Below are positions 43,553-52,934 of a DNA stretch of 64,000 nucleotides, one piece after another. The notes beneath the pieces were generated by a model, which did not search any database, was not told the origin of the DNA, and worked only from the letters and a program-made list of their open reading frames with translations. Every line of letters begins with the position of its first letter. Position 1 is the stretch's first letter. The translations under genes and the position numbers were made by a program. This DNA is from an uncultured Blastocatellia bacterium (lineage in GTDB: Bacteria; Acidobacteriota; Blastocatellia; Pyrinomonadales; Pyrinomonadaceae): the NCBI GenBank assembly GCA_946480785.1, contig CAMLLD010000033.1, positions 1-64,000 on the forward strand, read 5' to 3'.

Positions 43553-45271
43553 TTTTGTCTTCTCACCGCGCACGAAACCCAGCGCGGCGAGTTTTTCGAA
43601 AATGAGCGAGGCGTTGTCGGCGGCTGAGTGGTTGATGGTGTCGAGCGTGATCTCGGCTTGCAGCGGAGGCTCGTAAGGGTCGTCGATGCCGGTGAAGTCT
43701 TTGATCTCTCCTCGCCGCGCCTTCGCATACATCCCCTTCGCATCCCGTTGTTCACACACTTCCAAAGGCGTATCGACGAAGATCTCCAGAAAACGATCCT
43801 TCCCCACCATCGCCCTGACCTCATCACGCGTGGCCCGATACGGACTGACCGCGGCCGCGATCACGATGCCGCCGTGGCGCACGATCTCCGCCGCGACAAA
43901 ACCGATCCGCCGTATGTTCGTGTCTCGATCCTCTTTATTAAATGTGAGACCCTTCGAAAGATGCGTGCGCACGATGTCGCCATCGAGCAGCGTCGCCTGA
44001 CGCCCATGCTCCAGGAGTTTTACCGTCAGCGCTTCGGCCGTGACTGACTTCCCCGCGCCGCTCAGACCGGTAAACCAGACGCATGCTCCCTGACGATATT
44101 TCGGCGGATAAGCTTCGGCGAGAATCTCGCCCACTTCGGGCCGCGTAAACCACTCCGGCAACTTACGTCCTTTGCCAAGATACTCCTCACGAGCCTGAGT
44201 GCCGGATATCGCCAACACTTTCTGCTGCGAAGTAACATCGGAAACCTGCTCGTATCTCCCTTCATCGGGTAGATAGACCAACTCCCGAAACGGGATCATC
44301 CTCACACCGATCTCGCTACTGAATTTCTCGACGAGCTCCTGCGCTCCGTAAGGCGGATAAAACGGCTCGCCATTCGAGTCGCGCCCCGGACTCGCATGAT
44401 CGCGACCGACAATCAAATGGTTAGCTCCGTAATTGCGCCGTATGATTGCGTGCCAGAGCGCCTCACGTGGACCAGCCATACGCATCGCCAGCGGCAACAG
44501 CGAAAGCAGGATACGATTCGGATCGTAATGGTGCTGGGCGAGGGCCTTGTAAGTGCGAACGCGTGTGTAGTGATCGATATCGCCCGGCTTAGTCATGCCG
44601 ACAGCCGGATGCAGCAACAGCACGCCGTCGAGCCTCTCGATCGCCGCCTTCGTCATCTCTTCGTGCACGCGATGCAGCGGATTGCGCGTCTGGAACGCAA
44701 CGATGTTGGGCTTGCCGAAACTGCTCAGTCGTTCTCGGGTCTGAGTTGGCGTAAGGCGCAGGTTCTCGAAGTCGTAATGCCGCGGGAGTTGAATGACCTT
44801 GAGCCGACCCGAGATGTTCAGTTTGCCCCACCGATGCATCTCGGCGACGAGCGGGTGGCGCGAGTCGCGCGTGCCGAAGACTTTGGTGGCGACTTCGTCG
44901 AGGTCCCACTCATATATCTCTTCGATAGTTAAAACGGCGAGCAGCTCGTTTCGTGCATCGCGCAACGCGACGTGCCGATCGAGGCCGATGGGTTGTTCGC
45001 GATCCACCGGCAACGTGATCGGAATCGGAAACACGACGCCATTCGCGAGACGCATCTCATCAAGCACGCGCTGATGGTCCAACCGGCCCATAAAACGATC
45101 GAGTGGTGTGAAAGCACCCGTCGCCAGTAATTCCAGATCGCAAACGGAACGTGCAGACAACTGCAACGAGGGCAACTTGCCGGCGTACGCGCGCAACTCT
45201 TCGCGTTCCTCTGCGGCGATCAGCAGATCCACCAAAGAACCCTGGTAAGGAGAAATCAATCCCGTCGACAT
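43550..45271 (-). CDS. sat-cysC: bifunctional sulfate adenylyltransferase / adenylylsulfate kinase
   Basis: 573 residues from ATG 45271 (AGGTGG five bases upstream), preferred to GTG 45280. Residues 1-385 are ATP sulfurylase: FQTRNPLHRVHEEMT (QxRNPxHxxHE nucleotide motif), HPAVGMTKPGDID and LIVGRDHASPG. Residues 390-573 are APS kinase: GLSGAGKS P-loop, DGDIVRTHLSKGL, IFVDTPLEVCEQRDAKGMY and GIDDPYEPPLQAE. The enzyme makes PAPS from sulphate and two ATP in the cytoplasm for sulphate assimilation or sulfation. No PAPS reductase or sulfotransferase lies next to it. Its stop codon lies in the tandem array of palindromic element B. Confidence 0.95.
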   Translation of the reverse strand: MSTGLISPYQGSLVDLLIAAEEREELRAYAGKLPSLQLSARSVCDLELLATGAFTPLDRFMGRLDHQRVLDEMRLANGVVFPIPITLPVDREQPIGLDRHVALRDARNELLAVLTIEEIYEWDLDEVATKVFGTRDSRHPLVAEMHRWGKLNISGRLKVIQLPRHYDFENLRLTPTQTRERLSSFGKPNIVAFQTRNPLHRVHEEMTKAAIERLDGVLLLHPAVGMTKPGDIDHYTRVRTYKALAQHHYDPNRILLSLLPLAMRMAGPREALWHAIIRRNYGANHLIVGRDHASPGRDSNGEPFYPPYGAQELVEKFSSEIGVRMIPFRELVYLPDEGRYEQVSDVTSQQKVLAISGTQAREEYLGKGRKLPEWFTRPEVGEILAEAYPPKYRQGACVWFTGLSGAGKSVTAEALTVKLLEHGRQATLLDGDIVRTHLSKGLTFNKEDRDTNIRRIGFVAAEIVRHGGIVIAAAVSPYRATRDEVRAMVGKDRFLEIFVDTPLEVCEQRDAKGMYAKARRGEIKDFTGIDDPYEPPLQAEITLDTINHSAADNASLIFEKLAALGFVRGEKTK

Positions 45272-45300
45272 ATCAACCACCTGTCAACCCCTCAGAACCA

Positions 45301-45405
45301 ACTGGTGCAGTTTCACCACGGCGTCTCCTTGGAGTGCGGGGACTTGTCACCGCTTTGACCAAAGCGCCGACGAGTCGACGCACTCCAAATTCAAATCGCA
45401 CCAGT
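45301..45405. repeat. nested palindromic repeat upstream of sat-cysC
   Basis: Three nested inverted repeats: actggtgc (45301-45308) with gcaccagt (45398-45405); ttggagtgcg (45329-45338) with cgcactccaa (45379-45388); and cgcttt-gacc-aaagcg (45351-45366). Intermediate bases also pair with G-T wobbles, so 45329-45388 forms a nearly complete hairpin. It resembles a REP-like element and differs from elements A and B. Confidence 0.75.
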
Positions 45406-45500
45406 GCCAACTAACTGCATGCTGTTACTTTTCGCCGGGAGTTAAAATTTAGCACGTTTCGTTGCGGCGCTACTGTCTGATCCGAACTAAACGGGATTCT

Positions 45501-45941
45501 TCAGAGAACTGACGAGAGATAAAGCGACATGTTGATGACGATCAGTACCACCCAACTGAGCGTCCAGTGCCAGCGGAAGCCGGCGCGGCGTAGCAGCACG
45601 TGCAACGTTATGGCCATCAACACCACGCTCGCTAGTACGTTAACGATTGAGATCCACACCCACGGCTGCACAGTCAGAAAGTTATAGAACGCCGCCGGCA
45701 ACAGCGCGATAGATCCGATCAAACAGACCCACCCGAGCCGGTTCCAATATCTCAATCTACTTGTGCCATCCAGAAAAGCAGCAGACAACAGTAGCTGGAT
45801 GGTCCAGGTGAAGCACGGGATCAAGAGTCCCTTGATCAGAACTTCTCGCCAGCTCACAGCCTGGAAGAAAGCTTTCAACGATGCCGAGAAAACAGCCGTT
45901 ATGAGAAACGAGCCGATGAAGAGCAGAATGATTTTTTTCAT
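45501..45941 (-). CDS. four-helix membrane protein
   Basis: 146 residues with four hydrophobic helices: IILLFIGSFLITAVFSASL, GLLIPCFTWTIQLLLSAAFL, LGWVCLIGSIALLPAAFYNF, and WVWISIVNVLASVVLMAITL, the last helix region running to the C-terminus (TLSWVVLIVINMSLYLS). It may therefore have five. Charged loops are short. I recognise no family with certainty. It lies 9 bp after the stop of the large VCBS protein gene on the same strand, so the two are probably co-transcribed, but no functional link is evident. Confidence 0.75.
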   Translation of the reverse strand: MKKIILLFIGSFLITAVFSASLKAFFQAVSWREVLIKGLLIPCFTWTIQLLLSAAFLDGTSRLRYWNRLGWVCLIGSIALLPAAFYNFLTVQPWVWISIVNVLASVVLMAITLHVLLRRAGFRWHWTLSWVVLIVINMSLYLSSVL

Positions 45942-45950
45942 TTGCGCAGT

Positions 45951-48900
45951 TCACGGCCCGAAGCGATGGCGGTATTCGAGCGAGTTGATAAATGCCTTCA
46001 CCATCTCTGCATTCGCAAAGTTTCCGTTGAACTGATTGAGTTTCGTGAGCCAGAAATCGTAACCGGTGTAATCGGAATCGGGCAGGTCATCGGGGTTGCG
46101 CCGCAGGTAGCCGAAATACTGCATGAGTACGAAGGCGCGATTGAACTCCGCGGTCTTCAACGCCGGATCTTCGGCGATCGCGCGCAACACTTGCCCGCGC
46201 GTGAGTTGGCCCGCCGTTAGCCCGTTGATGAGACCGGCCCTGATCGTCGGCGCCAGGGGATTGCCGGCGTTTGCGTTCAACTGATCTACAAACTGCGTCG
46301 GTGTCAGGTTAGGCTGGTTAGCGGTGTTGAAGCGCAGCGTCGTCACGAATTGCTCGACAAACGCCTGCTTATTCGTCTCCAAAATCTCTTGCCAGTTGCC
46401 CTGGCCCACCACGACACCCTGCCGAATTTTTTGCGAGTCGACGATGAACTCGTCGAAGCTAATGGTTGGGACAGGCAGTGAGTGCACACCATTCATAGTC
46501 GAAGTCCTGGTGCGGTCTCCATAAGCAGTCTTGTAAATGCGCTCGACCAGATATCCGGTCTCCTGAAACTCGATTGACAGGAAGAACGCGGCTGAGACGT
46601 TTACGCGCCGCACTTCGAGACACTGCGGATTGCCCGCGCACTGCGTGAAGTTACCGACCCAAAAATTCAAACCACTCTGATCCGGTTCGCGATTGAGAAA
46701 GTCGATGTACTGCTGGCGAACAAAGAACTCAGGGACGTCGATTGGATTGCTGCCCGTCAGGAAATCGTTATCGAGGATCGTGATTGTGAGCGTACTCGGG
46801 GTGGCGAGTGTGCCGCCCTGGGGATTGCTCAGCACCACGTTGAAGGTTTCGTCTCCTTCGACGAACGCATCGTCAATGAGGGGAATCGTCAACATCTTCG
46901 AGACCTCGTTCGGAGCGAAGGTCAGGGTGCCCAGAGTCTTTAGATAATCACAACGCGAAGATGCAGCGCCGTTCTTACTGCTGCAGTCCGGGACAGCGTT
47001 ACGATCCGTATCACCGGCGGCATAATCAACGCTCACTTGCGACTGCGTGTTGCCCGATCGGACCACGTTGAACGCGACGCTGCCGGCGCTTTCCACTACG
47101 TTGATTCGCGAAGCGTTGAACTCGACCAACGGACCCGGCAGCGCCAGACTGCAGGTGTTGAGAAGCACGCCCACAGAGGTAGATTGAAGCTGCACAAACG
47201 CGAGGTCGGCCCGCGCGCCGGTGTCGAAGTTTCCGGCGACGATGGCGAACGGCGATCGCGAGACAGGAAACTGAGTCGGAGCAGTAAACTTCCCTACCCC
47301 GTTTCCAAATAACACCCAAACGCCCGCGTTTACAGGCGTGACGAAATCCGGACTCATATCGCTGACGGCGAGATCGAGAATCCCGTCGCCGTTCAAGTCC
47401 GCGAGCGCAACTCGTTCGGATCGCACGCCGACCGTCAAATTAGTTCCCGGCGAGAACGAGCCCGTTCCATTGCCGAGGAGTATCGTAATCACTCCGTCAG
47501 AGCCTGAGGGGATGACGAGATCGATGTTGCCGTCGGCATTGATGTCGCCCGCAGCGACGGACTGCGGATTTTGACCGGCTGGAATATTTGTCGCTGTGGC
47601 AAAGGTGCCGTCGCCGTTGTTCAGCAGCACCGAGACGTTACCGCTGTTCTGGTTTGCGACTACGATATCGGGTTTCGTGTCGGCATTGATGTTTATCGCC
47701 AACACCGCGAGTGGAGATGTGCCAACCGCGTAGTCCGTTGCCGTTCCGAATCCGCCCGCGCCGTCGCCAAAGCGAATCGACAACGTTCCCGCTCCCGATC
47801 CAGAGGTAAAGCTGATGATGGCGAGGTCTTGTTTACTGTCGCCGTTGAAGTCCGCGACAGCAACGTCAACAAGGTTCACAACCGCGCTGGAGTTCGCCGG
47901 CAAAAAACCTCCCGCGCCGTCGTTGAGCAGAATCGAAATCCCACCTGGTCCGAGGTTTGACGAGGTGCGGATAACCACCAGATCGAGTTTGTTATCAGAA
48001 TTAAAATCGCCCACGGCAAGTGCTTGCGGACGATCGGGCACCGCAAAGTTTACGGCCGGCGCGAACCCGCCGTTGCCGTTACCAATGAGCAGCGACACAT
48101 TTGCCGACTCGAGATTTGCGGTCGCTAAGTCCGTTTTGCCGTCGCCATTGAAATCCGCCGCCACGAGATCGAATGGATTCGTGCCTACGGTGAAATTGTT
48201 GACCGCGCCAAAACTCGGTTCAGGACACGATGAGTCGTCGTCGCGAATGGTTCCCAAACCCTGACTGTCGAGGATCGTGGCATTCGTGGGCGCTGATAAA
48301 TTCACGACAAAAGTTTCGCTGATCTCAGGCACGACGTCGCCATTGACCGGAACAGAGATCGTTTGCGTGAGCTGATGAGGCGCAAAGATCACTGTGCCTG
48401 AACTGCTCTGGTAATCCGCGCCTGCGGTCGCTGAGCCATCGCTCGTGGCGTACTGCACAGTGATCTGAAGAGCGCTGGGATGATCGAGAGTAACAGTGAA
48501 ATCGGCGGAAGCAGTGCCGCTATTACCTTCGGTCACCGCTACATCGCTGATACTGATTTGTGGCTGCGGGTCGTCGTCAAGAATAAATACCGAAGCCGTG
48601 CTGGGACTGCCCAGCGGAGATGACCCCGTCGCATTGTTGAGCACGAACGAGAACGTCTCAAAGTCCTCGGTGGTGTTGTCATTACGCATAAACACCGTCA
48701 CGACTTTGAAAAAATCTCCGGACGCAAAATTGAACGTGCCGGAAACCGGCAGGTAATCTTCCGCGGCGAGCGCGCTGCCATCCTCGGTGTGGAAGTCGAC
48801 TGCTGACGTACCGCTGAGATTGCCGACCCTGACGACCGAGATATCTACGCTCCCGTTGGTTGGTGGGATACCGCCGAAACTCTCGACGGTCGAGAAGCTA

Positions 48901-50117
48901 TTCGACGCCAGAATCGTTTGCGCCGCGACCGCGTCGCAGCCGTTCAGCAAGGCCCAGCCTGCATTCCGCGACTGATTGATGACGAAAATATCCGGCTTCG
49001 AATCGAGATTGAAATCACCTTCCGCCAACGCGACTTTGTCGAAGGGCAGAACGGCTGGACCAAAAAAGAAATTGCCGGTCTTTGTAAACGTTCCGTTGCC
49101 CTGATTCGTGATGAGGAGAGCAGTTCCCGGCGTCGCGCTGACGACTACGAGATCGAGCGTCCCGTCGCCGTCAAAGTCTCCTTTGCCCAAAGCTTGAGGA
49201 GAATCGCCGACAGCGGGAATCGTCGTGAGTACAGTGAAACCGCCGAGGCCATCGCCTGCCAAAACGGAAATGTCGTCGGTCGCGCGGTTCGCAACTGCGA
49301 GATCCTTCTTGCCGTCGCCGTTGAAGTCTCCCGCAACGATTGCGCTCGGCGCGCCGCCGACGTTGGCTGAAGTCGGCACGCCGAGTTGGCCGGTGCCGTC
49401 GCCGAGGGAAATGCTCACATGACCAGTTTCGATTGCGGACGTGACAGCCACATCGAGTTTGTTATCGCCGTTGAGGTCCGTGACGACCATCGATCCGGGA
49501 AACGTAGCGCCGGGAATGAAGTTTATAGCTGTCGTGTAGTTGTTGGCTCCGTCACCCAGCAGCACCGCCACGTTAATGTCTCCGAACGGACTCGTCAGGA
49601 ACACGATCAAGTCCTGCCTGGTGTCGCCGTTCATGTCACCAATCGCGACGGCGGGAACGGTGTTGCTCATTCCGGGTTGCAGGAAGATTGCCTTCGGCAA
49701 ACCAAATCCCCCAGCGCCGTTTCCGAGGATGACGGCGGCTTCTCCACCAGCGTCCTGCCCCATACCAAGCAAGAGATCCTTGTTTCCGTCGCCGTTGAGA
49801 TCGGCGGCAGCCAGACTGAGCACGTTACGGCCTGTGACGGTATTGATCGATGTCGCCGCTGAAAATCCACCTGTCCCATCGCCGAGTGAAACTGAAACAC
49901 CAATCGTGCGGCCGATTGCGACATCAGGTTTGCCGTCGTTGTTGAAGTCATCAACGACCACCGCTTGCGGACGGCTGATGGCGACATTGGCCGCCACGGT
50001 AAGACTCGGATTAGCGCAGGCAGCGGACGTGGGTTGCGGTTGAGTCTTTCCCGGTACAGTAAAGATAAGAACTGAGACGACGGCTATTAAACCGGCTAAT
50101 TTAATTTTATGGGGCAT
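45951..50117 (-). CDS. secreted VCBS/FG-GAP and Calx-beta repeat protein with DUF4214 domain
   Basis: 1388 residues. Signal peptide: KIKLAGLIAVVSVLIF, cleavage near residue 32. Residues 35-400 and 640-1000 are many VCBS/FG-GAP repeats with DFNNDGKPDVAIG-like, calcium-binding DxNxDGxxD loops, probably two beta-propellers. Residues 410-620 and 1010-1120 are Calx-beta domains (VDISVVRVGNLSGTSAVDFH; FAPHQLTQTISVPVNGD). The C-terminal 250 residues are DUF4214 (FFVRQQYIDFLNREPDQSGL; YFGYLRRNPDDLPDSDYTGY). It is probably an extracellular or surface adhesion protein. It diverges from the M23 protein gene, which has the same C-terminal domain. Confidence 0.88.
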   Translation of the reverse strand: MPHKIKLAGLIAVVSVLIFTVPGKTQPQPTSAACANPSLTVAANVAISRPQAVVVDDFNNDGKPDVAIGRTIGVSVSLGDGTGGFSAATSINTVTGRNVLSLAAADLNGDGNKDLLLGMGQDAGGEAAVILGNGAGGFGLPKAIFLQPGMSNTVPAVAIGDMNGDTRQDLIVFLTSPFGDINVAVLLGDGANNYTTAINFIPGATFPGSMVVTDLNGDNKLDVAVTSAIETGHVSISLGDGTGQLGVPTSANVGGAPSAIVAGDFNGDGKKDLAVANRATDDISVLAGDGLGGFTVLTTIPAVGDSPQALGKGDFDGDGTLDLVVVSATPGTALLITNQGNGTFTKTGNFFFGPAVLPFDKVALAEGDFNLDSKPDIFVINQSRNAGWALLNGCDAVAAQTILASNSFSTVESFGGIPPTNGSVDISVVRVGNLSGTSAVDFHTEDGSALAAEDYLPVSGTFNFASGDFFKVVTVFMRNDNTTEDFETFSFVLNNATGSSPLGSPSTASVFILDDDPQPQISISDVAVTEGNSGTASADFTVTLDHPSALQITVQYATSDGSATAGADYQSSSGTVIFAPHQLTQTISVPVNGDVVPEISETFVVNLSAPTNATILDSQGLGTIRDDDSSCPEPSFGAVNNFTVGTNPFDLVAADFNGDGKTDLATANLESANVSLLIGNGNGGFAPAVNFAVPDRPQALAVGDFNSDNKLDLVVIRTSSNLGPGGISILLNDGAGGFLPANSSAVVNLVDVAVADFNGDSKQDLAIISFTSGSGAGTLSIRFGDGAGGFGTATDYAVGTSPLAVLAININADTKPDIVVANQNSGNVSVLLNNGDGTFATATNIPAGQNPQSVAAGDINADGNIDLVIPSGSDGVITILLGNGTGSFSPGTNLTVGVRSERVALADLNGDGILDLAVSDMSPDFVTPVNAGVWVLFGNGVGKFTAPTQFPVSRSPFAIVAGNFDTGARADLAFVQLQSTSVGVLLNTCSLALPGPLVEFNASRINVVESAGSVAFNVVRSGNTQSQVSVDYAAGDTDRNAVPDCSSKNGAASSRCDYLKTLGTLTFAPNEVSKMLTIPLIDDAFVEGDETFNVVLSNPQGGTLATPSTLTITILDNDFLTGSNPIDVPEFFVRQQYIDFLNREPDQSGLNFWVGNFTQCAGNPQCLEVRRVNVSAAFFLSIEFQETGYLVERIYKTAYGDRTRTSTMNGVHSLPVPTISFDEFIVDSQKIRQGVVVGQGNWQEILETNKQAFVEQFVTTLRFNTANQPNLTPTQFVDQLNANAGNPLAPTIRAGLINGLTAGQLTRGQVLRAIAEDPALKTAEFNRAFVLMQYFGYLRRNPDDLPDSDYTGYDFWLTKLNQFNGNFANAEMVKAFINSLEYRHRFGP

Positions 50118-50178
50118 ACGTTCTGGGTTCTGGTGGCGCGAGTCTGGAAATGCTTTTGCGCATTCTTACATTACGAGT

Positions 50179-52848
50179 ATGAATTCGCAATTTAAATTTC
50201 TACTCGCGTCTCTAAGTGTGCTGGTTTTCCTCGCCTGGTCAACTTCCGCTGTTAACGCACAGTCGCCTTTAAGTTTTGGCCCCGGCGGCCGCGTCGCGGG
50301 TATCAACAACCTGAAAGAACAACCAGCTCTAAGAGACGAACTTTCGGAGGACACGATTCGAGAGATCAGGGAAAAGATCTCCGAATACGAAGCTCTGTCT
50401 TCGTCCAAGAAGCCGGCGATTGTCGCCAACGCTACCGCGGGACAGCCAACCCCTTACTCCTTTTTCCCTCATGCCGGAACTCTGGGTCGCGATATCTACA
50501 TCGGCAACTTCGTGGACCAAACGCACGGGCAAGGCATTCCCACGGCCTGGGACTGTTCCGATCGGACCTACTCGGGACATACAGGCGAGGACTCAGTGAT
50601 CCGGAGCTTTCACGAACAAGCCATCGGACAACCGGTGTTCGCGGCGATGACGGGGAGAGTTGTCGGCTGGCGCGATGATGCGTTTGACGCGAATACAACT
50701 TGCAATCCGGGCGTTCCGGTCAATTTTATCCTGCTCGATCACGGGCAGCAGCAGTACTCGATCTATCTTCACTTTCGTCAATTCAGTATTCCGCCCGAGC
50801 TCAAAGTAGTCGGACAGTTAGTGAAAGCGGGCACTCAGGTTGGTCTCACCGGCAGCAGTGGGTGCAGCAGCGGGCCGCACCTGCACTTTGAAACGTGGTT
50901 TGGAGGGTTCGGAGTTCTTGGTCTGCCGGGAACGAATCTTACGATCCAGTGGCCCTTCATATACGACTCGTTTCGCGGCCCCTGCAATGCAATCCCGTCA
51001 TCCGGTTGGACCTCGCCCGCACCTTTTACGGCGCTGCAAACTTACGTTAAAGACGTAGCGCTCAGCGCCAGTCCGTTTCCTAACACTGCGCCAAACTTTA
51101 CGGATCTGTTTGATCTGAATCCTCGGGTCGCTATGTTTACGACAAACCAAACCGTCTTCTATAGACCCGAGCTGATCAACATACCTCCCGGAAGCATTTA
51201 CGATGTGATCTTCACTCGCCCGGACGGCGCGCCCCATTTCCGGGACTTCGGCCCTTTCAATAATGCAACCACGATACGTTTTCCGATCGGCGGGTGGTGG
51301 GGTGTTAATGGGCTCTTTATGACTGGTACGTGGAGAATCGATCTGTTCATTAACGGTGTGCGCCTGGCCACAACGAACTTTCAGGTTGTTTCTTCTCCAG
51401 CGCAGATCGTAAACAGGCCGCCGCGAACACCAACGCTCACGCTTGAACCTGCGAATCCGAAACCTACAGACGTGCTGTTTTGTCGAGTCACCAATCCGCT
51501 CACCGATCGCGATCCCGACACGGATGTCGTTGCTTACCGTTACGAATGGAAAGTGAACGGCGTTACGCGTCGGCTCATCGCCAGCTCAGCGGGATTGGCT
51601 GATGCTCTGCCGGTCGACCAGGCGAAAGCAGGTGATACGGTGACGTGTTCGGTAACGCCGTCGGACGGCAGACTCACCGGCACTACCACTTCAGCGAACA
51701 TCCAGGTTGGCGCGGCGGGAACGGTTCAGTTTGCTTCGTCTACGCAGAGCGTGAATGAATCGGCCGGTTTCATCACGATTACCGTCACTCGTTCAGGCGA
51801 TCTATCGGGTTCTGCGTCGGTGGATTATGAAACATCAGATGGCACCGCTTCGGCGCGTTCGGATTACACGACTGCTTTAGGCACGCTTCTGTTTGCGCCG
51901 GGCGAGGCATCGAAGAGTTTCAAGGTATTGATTACCGACGATCTGCTCCAGGAGCCGGTTGAGACCATCAATCTCCTGCTGCGCAATGCGACCGGCGCGG
52001 CTGTGGGACTAGCGGGCAGCAGCGTCATCTCGATCACCAGCAACGACTCGCTTTCGCGGCTCAGTCCCGTGAAGGATGGCTCTTTCAGTTCTGACTTCTT
52101 CGTCCGCCAACATTATGCCGACTTCCTCAACCGCGAAGCGGACGTGTCCGGCCTCGCGTTTTGGAAGAACGAGATTGATTCGTGCACCACACAAGCGTGT
52201 TTCGAGGTCAAGCGGATCAATGTTTCGGCGGCGTTTTTCCTGTCGATCGAATTTCAGCAGACTGGTTATTTCATCTACCTGCTTCATCAGGCTGCGTTCG
52301 CGACTGGGGAACGTTTACCCTTGCGGACTTTTCTGGCTGAAGCGCAGGACATCGGCGACGGAGTGGTCGTCGGCGCCACGGGCTGGCAGCAACAACTCGA
52401 CTTGAACAAGCAAGCAGTTGTGAATGAGTTTGTGCAAACGCCGGAGTTCGTGAACGCTTATCCGTTCACGTTGTCTGCGGCGCAGTTTGTGGATCTGCTG
52501 AACTCCAATACGAAAGATCCGCAGGCGCCCGCTTCAGGGGCGCTGACGTTGGACGAACGCAACCAACTCGTTTCCGATCTCTCGCTGGGTCGAAAATCCC
52601 GCGCACAGGTGTTGCGGATCATCGCTGAGAACAGTTTGTTCGCGCGGCGGCACTCCAACAAGGCCTTCGTGCTGATGCAGTATTTCGGTTACCTGCGCCG
52701 CAACCCAAATGACTTACCGGATAAGGATTTTTCCGGTTACAACTTCTGGTTGACGAAACTGAACCAGTTCGGCGGAGACTTCGTGCGGGCCGAGATGGTC
52801 AAGGCGTTTATTACGTCGACCGAATATCAACAACGTTTCGGGTTATAA
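50179..52848 (+). CDS. secreted M23-type peptidase-fold protein with Calx-beta and DUF4214 domains
   Basis: 889 residues. Signal peptide: FKFLLASLSVLVFLAWSTSA (4-23 approx). Residues about 130-260 have an M23 (LytM) pattern: GHTGEDSVIRSFHEQAIGQP, VFAAMTGRVVGWRDD, LLDHGQQQYSIYLHF, and SSGPHLHFETWFGG, the HxH motif. This suggests a zinc endopeptidase acting on peptidoglycan or other Gly-rich peptides. A middle beta region is followed by a Calx-beta domain (ASVDYETSDGTASARSDYTT, about 555-575). The C-terminal 250 residues are DUF4214 (YADFLNREADVSGLAFWKNE), almost identical in layout to the divergent VCBS protein. Only 61 bp separate the two starts, so the promoters overlap. Confidence 0.88.
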   Translation: MNSQFKFLLASLSVLVFLAWSTSAVNAQSPLSFGPGGRVAGINNLKEQPALRDELSEDTIREIREKISEYEALSSSKKPAIVANATAGQPTPYSFFPHAGTLGRDIYIGNFVDQTHGQGIPTAWDCSDRTYSGHTGEDSVIRSFHEQAIGQPVFAAMTGRVVGWRDDAFDANTTCNPGVPVNFILLDHGQQQYSIYLHFRQFSIPPELKVVGQLVKAGTQVGLTGSSGCSSGPHLHFETWFGGFGVLGLPGTNLTIQWPFIYDSFRGPCNAIPSSGWTSPAPFTALQTYVKDVALSASPFPNTAPNFTDLFDLNPRVAMFTTNQTVFYRPELINIPPGSIYDVIFTRPDGAPHFRDFGPFNNATTIRFPIGGWWGVNGLFMTGTWRIDLFINGVRLATTNFQVVSSPAQIVNRPPRTPTLTLEPANPKPTDVLFCRVTNPLTDRDPDTDVVAYRYEWKVNGVTRRLIASSAGLADALPVDQAKAGDTVTCSVTPSDGRLTGTTTSANIQVGAAGTVQFASSTQSVNESAGFITITVTRSGDLSGSASVDYETSDGTASARSDYTTALGTLLFAPGEASKSFKVLITDDLLQEPVETINLLLRNATGAAVGLAGSSVISITSNDSLSRLSPVKDGSFSSDFFVRQHYADFLNREADVSGLAFWKNEIDSCTTQACFEVKRINVSAAFFLSIEFQQTGYFIYLLHQAAFATGERLPLRTFLAEAQDIGDGVVVGATGWQQQLDLNKQAVVNEFVQTPEFVNAYPFTLSAAQFVDLLNSNTKDPQAPASGALTLDERNQLVSDLSLGRKSRAQVLRIIAENSLFARRHSNKAFVLMQYFGYLRRNPNDLPDKDFSGYNFWLTKLNQFGGDFVRAEMVKAFITSTEYQQRFGL

Positions 52849-52873
52849 CGAGCCCTTGCGGCAGCGCAAATAC

Positions 52874-52913
52874 AAACCGGAGCGGAGACGCGCAAACGCC
52901 TCCGCTCCGGTTT
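52874..52913. terminator. bidirectional intrinsic terminator
   Basis: A 14-bp perfect stem (aaaccggagcggag, 52874-52887, with its complement at 52900-52913) and a 12-base loop lies between two convergent genes. The stem itself ends in A and T runs on either side, and more T's follow at 52919-52923. Confidence 0.9.
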
Positions 52914-52934
52914 TGCGCTTTTTGAAGACGCGTG

